NCBI GenBank assembly: GCA_964606405.1
Contig: CAZSGH010000051.1
Location: 1-17,058 of the forward strand
Source of the DNA: GCA-002282575 sp964606405
Lineage (GTDB): Bacteria > Pseudomonadota > Gammaproteobacteria > Thiomicrospirales > Thiomicrospiraceae
Length of the DNA: 17,058 nt
Reading direction: 5' to 3'
Under the pieces are notes generated by a model. That model was not told the DNA's origin, made no database searches, and was given only the letters and a program-made list of their open reading frames with translations. Shown in pieces: positions 6,922 through 14,238 of this stretch (positions are counted from its first letter, which is position 1; the number at the start of each line of letters is the position of its first letter). Both the position numbers and the translations under genes were made by a program.

Positions 6922-8208
6922 ATGGCAAGCCTATTCAATATCGACAACAACAACAACCACCGTCACAACCTTGCAAAGCTCGGCGTGGTGTTAACACTGC
7001 TTTTTATTGTTCTTGCCATTTTTTCTTACTGGCAAGTTCGCCAATACACCATCGACCAACACGCCGAACGTCTCAGCGACTTCTTAGCGCTGCACAAAGC
7101 CATGCATCGATATATCGAAGAAGAACAAAAACCGGTATTTTATGAGTTGGCTAACTTGGGAAAAACCGAAACTGGCTTTTTCGACAAGCGTGCAATGTCA
7201 TTTACCTATATCGCGCGTAAAACACACGAACGCTACATGGAAAACCGAGAAAAACAAGGACTAGGTGTCTTTAGCTACAAGCTTGCTAGCAGCAATCCAC
7301 GCAACCCATTAAACCAAGCGAATGCATTTGAAGCACAACTCCTCACAGAATTTAATGCAGGCAGAACAGAGCCACACAGGGCAATCATTCAAGATGACAA
7401 GGGTCAGGAAGCGCTTTATTATGCAACCCCCGTCCTGCCAAATGCGGCAAGCTGTATGCGTTGCCACAGCGACCCAAAACTTGCTCCAGCCAATTTAATT
7501 GCAGAATATGGCGACAAGGCAGGTTTCGGTGAAGCAGTAGGCGACATTCGTGCCATTATTTCGCTCACCTACCCTCTCGAAGCCGCCCTAAATGAATCCT
7601 ATCGTCAGTGGCTTCTTCTTTCTGTTATTGCTTTTGGTATTTTGGCGACTTTTTATGGCATTGTTGCTTACTTTCTCAACAGACTAAACAAACAACACAT
7701 TATTATCGACCATCAAGCAAACACCGATAGCTTAACAGGACTGTTTAATCGTCGACAATTAACCAGCCGTATTGATGAAGCGATGCATCATCATATACCG
7801 TGTAGCATCATTTTAATGGACATCGATCACTTTAAGCATATCAATGATACCTATGGACATCATGTTGGTGATGATGTGCTCAGTCAGTTAGCAAAAATAC
7901 TACGAGAGCAACCAGAGCCAGTTAGCGCCTACCGTTTCGGTGGCGAAGAGTTCCTAATGCTATTGCCACAGCACGACGCTATACAAGCAGCCAATGTTGC
8001 CGAGCATCTTCGTCTAGCGATTGAACAAACACAATTCGCCCTTATCGACAGACTAACAATCAGCTTAGGCGTAGCAACACAAACCGATAGCGATCACAGC
8101 CAAACGCTGTTAAAGCGAGCCGACGACATGCTTTACCTCGCAAAGCAACACGGTCGAAATCGTGTTGAGACTGACCAACTTGCTACCTTTTCCACTCCAA
8201 CCACTTGA
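6922..8208 (+). CDS. Membrane diguanylate cyclase with periplasmic DUF3365 (c-heme) sensor
   Basis: This 428-residue protein has a membrane helix at about 18-40, a periplasmic domain (about 41-229), a second helix (about 230-252) and a cytoplasmic GGDEF domain (about 260-415). The periplasmic part resembles the DUF3365/Tll0287-type domain and contains CMRCH (178-182), a CxxCH site for covalent c-type heme, placed after an ALYYATPVLP strand typical of such domains. The active-site motif is GGEEF (340-344), preceded by DIDHFKHINDTYGH, so cyclase activity is expected. No RxxD inhibitory site sits at the usual spacing before GGEEF; Pro331 and Val334 occupy those positions. It probably converts a redox or gas signal into c-di-GMP. 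There is no strong ribosome site. The stop codon lies inside the next promoter's -35 box. Confidence 0.9.
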   Translation: MASLFNIDNNNNHRHNLAKLGVVLTLLFIVLAIFSYWQVRQYTIDQHAERLSDFLALHKAMHRYIEEEQKPVFYELANLGKTETGFFDKRAMSFTYIARKTHERYMENREKQGLGVFSYKLASSNPRNPLNQANAFEAQLLTEFNAGRTEPHRAIIQDDKGQEALYYATPVLPNAASCMRCHSDPKLAPANLIAEYGDKAGFGEAVGDIRAIISLTYPLEAALNESYRQWLLLSVIAFGILATFYGIVAYFLNRLNKQHIIIDHQANTDSLTGLFNRRQLTSRIDEAMHHHIPCSIILMDIDHFKHINDTYGHHVGDDVLSQLAKILREQPEPVSAYRFGGEEFLMLLPQHDAIQAANVAEHLRLAIEQTQFALIDRLTISLGVATQTDSDHSQTLLKRADDMLYLAKQHGRNRVETDQLATFSTPTT

Positions 8209-8234
8209 CACACCACGACAAGGGCGCATATAAT
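8205..8234 (+). promoter_or_regulatory. Consensus sigma70 promoter of rpmB-rpmG
   Basis: TTGACA (8205-8210) and TATAAT (8229-8234) are both perfect hexamers with an 18-bp spacer. Transcription would start near 8241, about 29 nt before rpmB. The -35 box overlaps the stop codon (8206-8208) of the upstream cyclase gene. Confidence 0.92.
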
Positions 8235-8269
8235 GCCGCCTTTGTCATTTGACGATAAAGGAATTCATT

Positions 8270-8506
8270 ATGGCACGTATCTGTCAAGTTACTGGTAAGC
8301 GTACCGTAACAGGAAACAAAGTGTCTCACTCTAACATTAAAACTAAGCGTCGCTTTCTGCCTAACCTGCATAGCAAGCGCCTATGGTTAGAATCTGAGCA
8401 ACGTTTTGTTCGTCTTCGCGTTTCTGCTAACGGCTTGCGTACTATCGACAAGCTAGGCGTTGAAGCAATTGTTGGTGCCTTGCGCGCTAACGGCTCAAAC
8501 ATCTAA
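8270..8506 (+). CDS. rpmB: 50S ribosomal protein L28
   Basis: The 78-residue product begins MARICQVTGKR and contains the L28 blocks NKVSHSNIKTKRRFLPNLH and FVRLRVSANGLRTIDKLG, with the normal length and basic composition. An in-frame TTG at 8249 would add seven residues, but TAAAGGA at 8256-8262 sits 7 nt before the ATG at 8270 and so fixes the start. It is co-transcribed with rpmG from the consensus promoter, the conserved bacterial gene pair. Confidence 0.98.
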   Translation: MARICQVTGKRTVTGNKVSHSNIKTKRRFLPNLHSKRLWLESEQRFVRLRVSANGLRTIDKLGVEAIVGALRANGSNI

Positions 8507-8518
8507 GGAGCTTAGATC

Positions 8519-8686
8519 ATGGCTAAATCGATCCGCGAAAAGATTAAATTAGTATCTACTGCTGATACAGGTTTTTTCTACACAACAACCAAAAACAAGC
8601 GTACTACGCCTGAAAAGTTAGAATTCATGAAATTCGACCCTAAGGTTCGTAAGCACGTTCTGTTTAAGGAAGCTAAAATCAAGTAA
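8519..8686 (+). CDS. rpmG: 50S ribosomal protein L33 (zinc-free type)
   Basis: The 55-residue product reads MAKSIREKIKLVS, then FYTTTKNKR and a KEAKIK C-terminus, collinear with E. coli L33 and of the same length. It has no CxxC pairs, so it is the zinc-independent form. The ribosome site AAGGAG (8505-8510) overlaps the rpmB stop and lies 8 nt before the ATG. The gap to rpmB is 12 nt, and an intrinsic terminator follows 22 nt after the stop. Confidence 0.97.
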   Translation: MAKSIREKIKLVSTADTGFFYTTTKNKRTTPEKLEFMKFDPKVRKHVLFKEAKIK

Positions 8687-8707
8687 GCAATTACTGATTT
8701 TAACGCC

Positions 8708-8735
8708 AAGGCCCGCAATTTGCGGGCTTTTGTGT
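8708..8735 (+). terminator. Intrinsic terminator of rpmB-rpmG
   Basis: GCCCGCA (8711-8717) pairs with TGCGGGC (8721-8727) around a 3-nt loop, extended outward by AAG with TTT, and is followed by TTTTGTGTTT. This is a classic GC stem plus U-rich tract. Confidence 0.9.
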
Positions 8736-8759
8736 TTCTGCATTAAAATATAAAGCTTC

Positions 8760-8768
8760 TGGTAAAAT
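8760..8768 (+). promoter_or_regulatory. Possible extended -10 promoter of mutM
   Basis: TGG followed by TAAAAT (8763-8768) fits an extended -10 element, 34 nt before the mutM start. No convincing -35 box is visible upstream. It lies after the rpmG terminator, where mutM would need its own promoter. Confidence 0.45.
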
Positions 8769-8801
8769 AGTCACTAACAGCAAAATATAAGCGACATCAT
8801 C

Positions 8802-9617
8802 ATGCCAGAACTACCAGAAGTCGAAACCACGCGACGTGGCATCACGCCATATATCAGCAATAAAACGCTCCGACAGGTTAAGGTAACACAACCTAAACTG
8901 CGCTACCCCATCCCCGTAGACCAGCTCGCCAGTTTAGTTGGTCACCCCTTACTTGCCATCAATCGCCGCGCAAAATACCTGCTACTGCATTTCGAACAAA
9001 TAACCCTCATTGCTCATTTGGGCATGTCAGGTAGCTTACGCATCACCACAACAGAGAGCGAGTGGCGAAAGCACGACCACTGGCAACTTGTTTTTGACGA
9101 TGTGGCATTGCGCTATCACGACCCTAGACGCTTTGGCTTTTTGATTGCCAGCGATCAACCAGAAACACATCCGCTATTAAGCAAACTTGGCGTTGAACCA
9201 CTCGGTACGGGATTCAACCTTGAAGAGTTTAAACAAACACTCGCTAAACGCAAAACAGCCATTAAAATCGTCATGATGGATCATGCTATTGTTGTTGGTA
9301 TTGGCAACATTTATGCCTGCGAAAGTTTATTTTTAGCCAATATTCATCCCGAACAAGCTGCCAACAGCTTAAGCAACGATGCCGTCACACGCTTATATCA
9401 TGTCATTATTGCTATTTTACAAAAAGCCATTACGCAAGGCGGCAGCACGCTGAAAGACTTTGTTAATCCGGATGGAAACCCGGGCTACTTCGCCCAAACA
9501 CTCGCTGTTTATGGCAGGACAGGACAACCCTGCCCAAGCTGTAAAACACCCATAGAAGTCATTAAGCAGGCTGGACGTTCGAGCTTTTTTTGTCCGCGCT
9601 GCCAAAGAAAACACTGA
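8802..9617 (+). CDS. mutM: Formamidopyrimidine-DNA glycosylase
   Basis: This bifunctional base-excision repair enzyme removes 8-oxoguanine and Fapy lesions and nicks the abasic site. The start MPELPEVETTRRG supplies the catalytic Pro2 (N-terminal amine after Met removal) and Glu3. Lys58 in RRAKYLLL is the conserved beta-clamp lysine. The helix-two-turn-helix region carries GIGNIYACESLF. The C-terminal zinc finger has four cysteines: Cys244, Cys247, Cys264 and Cys267. The length of 271 residues is standard. It follows rpmB-rpmG, as in E. coli, but behind a terminator. The ribosome site is weak. Confidence 0.97.
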   Translation: MPELPEVETTRRGITPYISNKTLRQVKVTQPKLRYPIPVDQLASLVGHPLLAINRRAKYLLLHFEQITLIAHLGMSGSLRITTTESEWRKHDHWQLVFDDVALRYHDPRRFGFLIASDQPETHPLLSKLGVEPLGTGFNLEEFKQTLAKRKTAIKIVMMDHAIVVGIGNIYACESLFLANIHPEQAANSLSNDAVTRLYHVIIAILQKAITQGGSTLKDFVNPDGNPGYFAQTLAVYGRTGQPCPSCKTPIEVIKQAGRSSFFCPRCQRKH

Positions 9618-9697
9618 GTATTTTTTGAGACGAGTAGACAAATAAATCAATATCTTCTAACATCAAAAAAACACCACAACGGAAATGCTAATCGACC

Positions 9698-11011
9698 ATG
9701 CCGCTCACCAATAACGACCTTACCTTTCAACTCCTATCGGCATTGGGCGAAGGCGTTTATGGGGTAGATATCAAGGGTAATTGCACCTTTATCAATCCTA
9801 GCGCACTGAGTATGCTCGGTTACGAGCGAGATGAAGTGATCGGAAAAGATCAACACGCATTATTCCACCATCAAAAACCAGATGGCGAAGACTATCATCA
9901 CCAAGACTGTCCTATTTTCAAAACCCTACAGACAGGGATCCGTCATCAAGTCAATGAAACATTTATTCACAAAGGCGGGCGTTATATCCCGATTCGTTTA
10001 ACCGTTACCCCAATACAAAGCATAGAAGGCATTACGGGAGCCGTTGTTGCCTTCTCTGATATCAGTGAGTTAGTGAATGCTCAACGTGAAATTCAGGCAG
10101 AACGAGACCTTTTTGCCGAAGGTCCTGTGTCCGTTATCGTATGGGAACTGAATAACGATTGGCCAATTCATTACGCCTCTGCTAATGTGGCACAACTTTT
10201 CGGCTACACCGCTAGCGACATGATGCATACTAGCTTTCGTTATCGCGACAGTATTCATCCTGAAGACCGCGCTCGGGTATCGCAAGAAGTTAATCACTTT
10301 CTGCTAGATAATCGCAATAAATGGCAACAAAACTACCGCATCTTACATTCTGATGGTAGTGTCCGCTATTTACACGACTACACCATTACTGAACGCGACG
10401 CTACAGGAAAAGTGATTAAACTCCATGGTTACTTAATCGATGAAACACCGCAAAAAAAGTTAGAACAACAACTCACGAGAATGGCGACCACCGACGAGCT
10501 AACAGACCTATACAACCGTCGCCACTTAATGACGCTGTTAGATGTTGAATGCAATCGTTTTAAACGCATGGGCAATCATATTAGCCTATTAATGCTGGAT
10601 TTAGATCATTTTAAGCATATCAACGATACATGGGGACATGCTGCGGGAGATATGGTACTGATCCAGTTCTCGAAAATACTCAAGACGATTGCACGAAAAA
10701 GCGACCATATTGGACGGTTAGGTGGGGAAGAGTTCGTCATTGTTTTACCCGAAACAAATGAAGAAGGCGCAAAAATATTGGCCGAAAAAATTCGTTTTCT
10801 TGCGTCAGCATCACCTGTTAGCTTCAAAGACAAGCCTATCTCTTATACCGTCAGTATTGGTATTGCAAGTTGCTGTGATCGAACAAGAGAAAATGAAGAC
10901 AACATGCTACAAAAGGCAGACCAAGCCTTATACCAAGCTAAATCAGAAGGACGAAATCGAGTGGTTACGCTAAATGTATGCAGTCATAAAATGGCGTTAG
11001 ACACAATATGA
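9698..11011 (+). CDS. PAS-PAS-GGDEF diguanylate cyclase
   Basis: This 437-residue protein has no membrane segment and is probably cytoplasmic. PAS-1 (about 8-128) carries an unusual insert with HALFHHQKPDG and DCPIF. PAS-2 (about 135-255) is a PAS_3-type fold with SIHPEDRARV and RILHSDGSVRYLHDY. The GGDEF domain (about 260-425) has GGEEF (342-346), the DLDHFKHINDTWGH metal/base region, and an RKSD inhibitory I-site beginning at Arg333, so both synthesis of c-di-GMP and product feedback are expected. The usual LTGL motif reads LTDL. Its stop overlaps the next start by 4 nt (ATGA), coupling it to a small periplasmic protein. The start lacks a close ribosome site; GGAAA is 12 nt upstream. Confidence 0.93.
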   Translation: MPLTNNDLTFQLLSALGEGVYGVDIKGNCTFINPSALSMLGYERDEVIGKDQHALFHHQKPDGEDYHHQDCPIFKTLQTGIRHQVNETFIHKGGRYIPIRLTVTPIQSIEGITGAVVAFSDISELVNAQREIQAERDLFAEGPVSVIVWELNNDWPIHYASANVAQLFGYTASDMMHTSFRYRDSIHPEDRARVSQEVNHFLLDNRNKWQQNYRILHSDGSVRYLHDYTITERDATGKVIKLHGYLIDETPQKKLEQQLTRMATTDELTDLYNRRHLMTLLDVECNRFKRMGNHISLLMLDLDHFKHINDTWGHAAGDMVLIQFSKILKTIARKSDHIGRLGGEEFVIVLPETNEEGAKILAEKIRFLASASPVSFKDKPISYTVSIGIASCCDRTRENEDNMLQKADQALYQAKSEGRNRVVTLNVCSHKMALDTI

Positions 11012-11475
11012 ATATCAAATGGGCACTTGCACTGCCAGCCTTAGCGTTACTCGCTGCCTTTTTTTTATGGTGGACACAGCATGACACCAATCACCAACGC
11101 ATCCTCACACTGGAACTAGACCCCAATTGTCACCTCCATCTGCAATCCTGTACCAGCAACTACCAACAGATGTCATTCACCCTTGATATCACCCCAAAAC
11201 CTATTCCAATCGCCAAGCAACTCAACGTGAACGCACAGATTCAAGGCGTTGCTCCGACACAAGTTCAACTGGATATTAATGGTAGCAACATGTATATGGG
11301 TTATAACCGTATTACGCTCAGACAACAACAAGACGGGAGCTGGACGGGAAAAAGCCTACTCGCCTTTTGCACCACAGATGCCATGCAGTGGCAGCTCACA
11401 CTGTTGGTAGACCTTCCCGATGGCGCTCAACTACAAATCCCCTTTCCACTAACAACCCCCTTTAGTCAGCAATAA
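11008..11475 (+). CDS. Hypothetical membrane-anchored periplasmic Cys/Met protein
   Basis: This 155-residue protein is of no family I can name with certainty. Residues about 5-22 form an N-terminal membrane anchor or uncleaved signal, with the rest outside. Three cysteines (41, 48, 121), paired His residues (42, 44) and the segment NMYMGYNR (94-101) look like conserved features. The remainder is beta-rich, with alternating hydrophobics and a QDGSWTGK turn, suggesting a small immunoglobulin-like or FixH-like fold. The Met/Cys/His set could bind copper, but that is inference. It starts within the stop of the PAS-PAS-GGDEF gene (ATGA overlap), so the two are translated together. No copper or SCO gene is nearby. 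Confidence 0.75.
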   Translation: MNIKWALALPALALLAAFFLWWTQHDTNHQRILTLELDPNCHLHLQSCTSNYQQMSFTLDITPKPIPIAKQLNVNAQIQGVAPTQVQLDINGSNMYMGYNRITLRQQQDGSWTGKSLLAFCTTDAMQWQLTLLVDLPDGAQLQIPFPLTTPFSQQ

Positions 11476-11503
11476 AAACAATTGATGATGATTCATTAAG
11501 TTA

Positions 11504-11514
11504 TGTGCTATATT
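11504..11514 (+). promoter_or_regulatory. Extended -10 promoter of the GAF-PAS-GGDEF-EAL gene
   Basis: TGTG, C and TATATT (11509-11514) form an extended -10 element. The predicted start point, about 11520-11522, falls immediately before the ATG at 11523, so the transcript would be essentially leaderless. There is no good -35 box. Confidence 0.5.
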
Positions 11515-11522
11515 GCTACGCA

Positions 11523-14126
11523 ATGAACGATACGATATGCGCAATATGCCAAGACACCTTAAGTGTTGTCAAAACACTGGTTGATCTACACGACCAAAGC
11601 CAGCACTTAATGGAAAAAGATTTTTTGACCTATGGACTAGACGTACTCTGTACGTTTACCCGTAGTGAAATTGCTTATCTGCACTTTATCAATCACGATC
11701 AAGAAAGCATCGAATTGGTTACTTGGTCATCTAGCACACATGCATTGTGTACAGCGGCATTCGATCAGCACTACCCCATTAGCCAAGCTGGCATTTGGGC
11801 GGACAGCTTTCGACAACGCAGAGCCGTCGTTCACAATGATTATGCGAATGAAACCAAAAGTCATGGCTTGCCAGAAGGTCATTTCCCATTAGTGCGTCAT
11901 GCCAGCGTTCCTGTTATGCACGACACCAAAATTGTTGCACTCGTTGGCATTGGCAACAAGGCAACAAACTACGATGACCACGATATTGCCTTATTACAAC
12001 TCTTTGCCAACGAGCTATGGAAAACAGCCCATCATCGACGGGTAGAAACGCATATAGCCGAGCACTTAAACCATACGGAGTCTTTGCTCAATGCAAGCGG
12101 TGAAGGGATTTATGGTCTTGACCTGAATGGCAACATCACGTTTGCTAATCCTGCGGCTTTACGCATTTTGGGCTGCACTGATGAAGAAAACATTATTGGC
12201 AAACATGCACATACACTGTTTCACCATCATTATCCCGACGGTCGTCATTATCCAGCAACCGAGTGTCCCAACTATCGCACCTTGCATAACTGCACAACAC
12301 AAGAAGTACACGAAGACACCTTTTGGCGCAAAGACGGCTCTGCCATTCAAGTAACGAATAATAGCTACCCAATTCTAGACAAGAATGGCGTCTGCACGGG
12401 AGCCGTGGTCTTCTTTCGAGATATTACGTTAGAAAAACAACAAAGTGAATATATCCGTTTGGCGGCGGCCGTTTTTGCCCATGCCAACGAGGGCATTGTT
12501 ATTACCGACATCAACGGACATATTCAGCATATCAATGCTGCCGTCTCACAGATTACAGGGTATGAACCAATCGAAGTCGTCGGTAAAACCCCTGCACTTT
12601 TTTCATCGGGGCGTCATAGTAAAGACTTTTACGCCAATATGTGGCAATGCATTAAACATAAAAATGAATGGCAAGGCGAAGTTTGGAACAGACGTAAAAA
12701 TGGCGACATCTATCCCGAATGGCTCAGTGTCAGCGCGCTACGTGACGACTACGGACAGGTTAGTCACTACATCGGTGTATTTAGCGACATTACCGAAAGA
12801 AAAGCACAAGAAGAACGTATCCGTCACATGGCAGGACACGACGCTCTAACAGGACTAGCAAACCGCTCGGCACTAGAAGACAACTTTTGCCAACTCTCCT
12901 CGCTGTCAGAACGAAATGGTCATCAACTTGCACTGCTATTTTTAGATTTAGATCGTTTTAAATGGATTAACGATAGCCTAGGACATCATGTTGGCGACCA
13001 ACTGCTCATTGCCGTTAGTCAACGCATCAAAGAAACACTACGCGAAAGTGACTTTTTATGTCGCTTGGGCGGTGACGAGTTTGTGATTTTATTACCAGAC
13101 CTCACCTCTGCTCGTGAAGCCAGTCATGTTGCCAACAAGGTATTAACGACATTAAGCACACCTTTTACGATTGATGCGCACGAACTCAACACCAGCTTTA
13201 GTATTGGCATTGCGGTTTATCCAAACGATGGACGAGACTTCAACATTCTGCTTAAACATGCTGACAATGCGATGTACCATGCAAAAGGAAAGGGACGCAA
13301 CACCTATCAGTTTTTCAATAAAAGTATGCACCAAGCTGCGGAGCAACGCCAAGTTTTTGAAAGCGCGCTACGTCAGGCGATTCAAAACAACCAGTTAGCA
13401 CTACACTACCAACCACAAACGGATATTCATGGGAAGGTTATTGCCGCAGAAGCCCTACTACGCTGGACACATCCCGAATTTGGTAACGTGCCGCCCGACC
13501 AGTTTATTCCTGTTGCAGAAGAAACGGGACTGATTCGAAGCATTGGAGAGTGGGTACTTGAACAAGCTTGTATACAGCTGAACCAATGGAACGAGAAGGG
13601 TCTACAAATTGACAGCCTATCGGTAAATGTGGCACTCAATCAGCTACACGACAGACACTTTATCGACCGATTAATCGCTCGCCTTAAACAATATCATATT
13701 AAACCAAACCAACTCATGCTCGAATTTACAGAGTCGCAGTTAGCAAAAGAAATCAGTCAACTACAGACACAACTCCAACACATTCAATCTGTGGGCATTC
13801 CACTGTCTATCGATGACTTTGGTACAGGTTATTCCAACTTAGGGCAACTCAAACACCTTAAAGTGAATCAACTGAAAATTGACCGCAGCTTTATTAAAGA
13901 CAGCACCACCAATGCAGAAGACAGAGCAATCGTTAATGCCATTGTACAAATGGCGCACAGCCTGAACATTAGCACCATTGCCGAAGGTGTCGAGACTGCC
14001 GAACAGTGGCATTTACTAGAAGACTTAAAGTGTGACCAGCTACAAGGCTTTCACTTCCATCGCCCCATGCCAGCTATCGAAATGACTGCTCTATTACAAG
14101 GCTTAATCTGCCCGATTCCGCATTGA
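11523..14126 (+). CDS. GAF-PAS-PAS-GGDEF-EAL c-di-GMP turnover protein
   Basis: This is an 867-residue soluble sensor. From the N-terminus it has GAF (about 15-168; AGIWADSF and HNDYAN blocks), PAS-1 (about 184-306; HTLFHHHYPDG and ECPNY insert), PAS-2 (about 312-432), GGDEF (about 433-598) and EAL (about 618-862). The cyclase motif GGDEF (516-520) is intact with an RESD I-site upstream. The phosphodiesterase motif EALLRW (643-648), EFTES, DDFGTGYSN, LKIDRSF, AEGVET and LQGFHF are also intact, so both activities are chemically possible and the net direction is unknown. An in-frame GTG at 11505 would add six residues, but it lies inside the putative -10 region and neither start has a ribosome site; I chose the ATG. 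Confidence 0.93.
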   Translation: MNDTICAICQDTLSVVKTLVDLHDQSQHLMEKDFLTYGLDVLCTFTRSEIAYLHFINHDQESIELVTWSSSTHALCTAAFDQHYPISQAGIWADSFRQRRAVVHNDYANETKSHGLPEGHFPLVRHASVPVMHDTKIVALVGIGNKATNYDDHDIALLQLFANELWKTAHHRRVETHIAEHLNHTESLLNASGEGIYGLDLNGNITFANPAALRILGCTDEENIIGKHAHTLFHHHYPDGRHYPATECPNYRTLHNCTTQEVHEDTFWRKDGSAIQVTNNSYPILDKNGVCTGAVVFFRDITLEKQQSEYIRLAAAVFAHANEGIVITDINGHIQHINAAVSQITGYEPIEVVGKTPALFSSGRHSKDFYANMWQCIKHKNEWQGEVWNRRKNGDIYPEWLSVSALRDDYGQVSHYIGVFSDITERKAQEERIRHMAGHDALTGLANRSALEDNFCQLSSLSERNGHQLALLFLDLDRFKWINDSLGHHVGDQLLIAVSQRIKETLRESDFLCRLGGDEFVILLPDLTSAREASHVANKVLTTLSTPFTIDAHELNTSFSIGIAVYPNDGRDFNILLKHADNAMYHAKGKGRNTYQFFNKSMHQAAEQRQVFESALRQAIQNNQLALHYQPQTDIHGKVIAAEALLRWTHPEFGNVPPDQFIPVAEETGLIRSIGEWVLEQACIQLNQWNEKGLQIDSLSVNVALNQLHDRHFIDRLIARLKQYHIKPNQLMLEFTESQLAKEISQLQTQLQHIQSVGIPLSIDDFGTGYSNLGQLKHLKVNQLKIDRSFIKDSTTNAEDRAIVNAIVQMAHSLNISTIAEGVETAEQWHLLEDLKCDQLQGFHFHRPMPAIEMTALLQGLICPIPH

Positions 14127-14149
14127 TGCATCGCTAAAAACCTGCTTTT

Positions 14150-14217
14150 CGTCATCCCCGCGCAGGCGGGGATCCATGAAATCAAGAAGATAGATTCCCG
14201 CCTTCGCGGGAATGACG
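14150..14217. repeat. REPIN: paired inverted REP palindromes
   Basis: Two GC-rich hairpins face each other. ATCCCCGC/GCGGGGAT (14154-14173, loop GCAG) and ATTCCCGC/GCGGGAAT (14194-14213, loop CTTC) are joined by a 20-bp spacer, and the ends CGTCAT (14150-14155) and ATGACG (14212-14217) are inverted copies. This matches the GTCATTCCCGC-type REP family seen in many proteobacteria. It sits between two convergent genes, where it may also help stop transcription. It is presumably mobilised in trans by a RAYT transposase not present here. Confidence 0.85.
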
Positions 14218-14238
14218 GGTAATTAGAAGTGCTCTCAG

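Noticed and set aside
8249..8269. Upstream TTG start adding seven residues to L28
   Set aside because: The added codons contain the ribosome site itself (TAAAGGA, 8256-8262), and L28 proteins begin at the MARICQVTGKR position.
12445..12849. Plus-strand frame of 134 codons within the GAF-PAS-GGDEF-EAL gene
   Set aside because: It lies in a shifted frame over a conserved PAS-GGDEF region and has no domain signal.
14150..14217. Palindromic repeats as a CRISPR array
   Set aside because: There are only two units in inverted orientation with no regular spacers, so the REP/REPIN explanation fits better.
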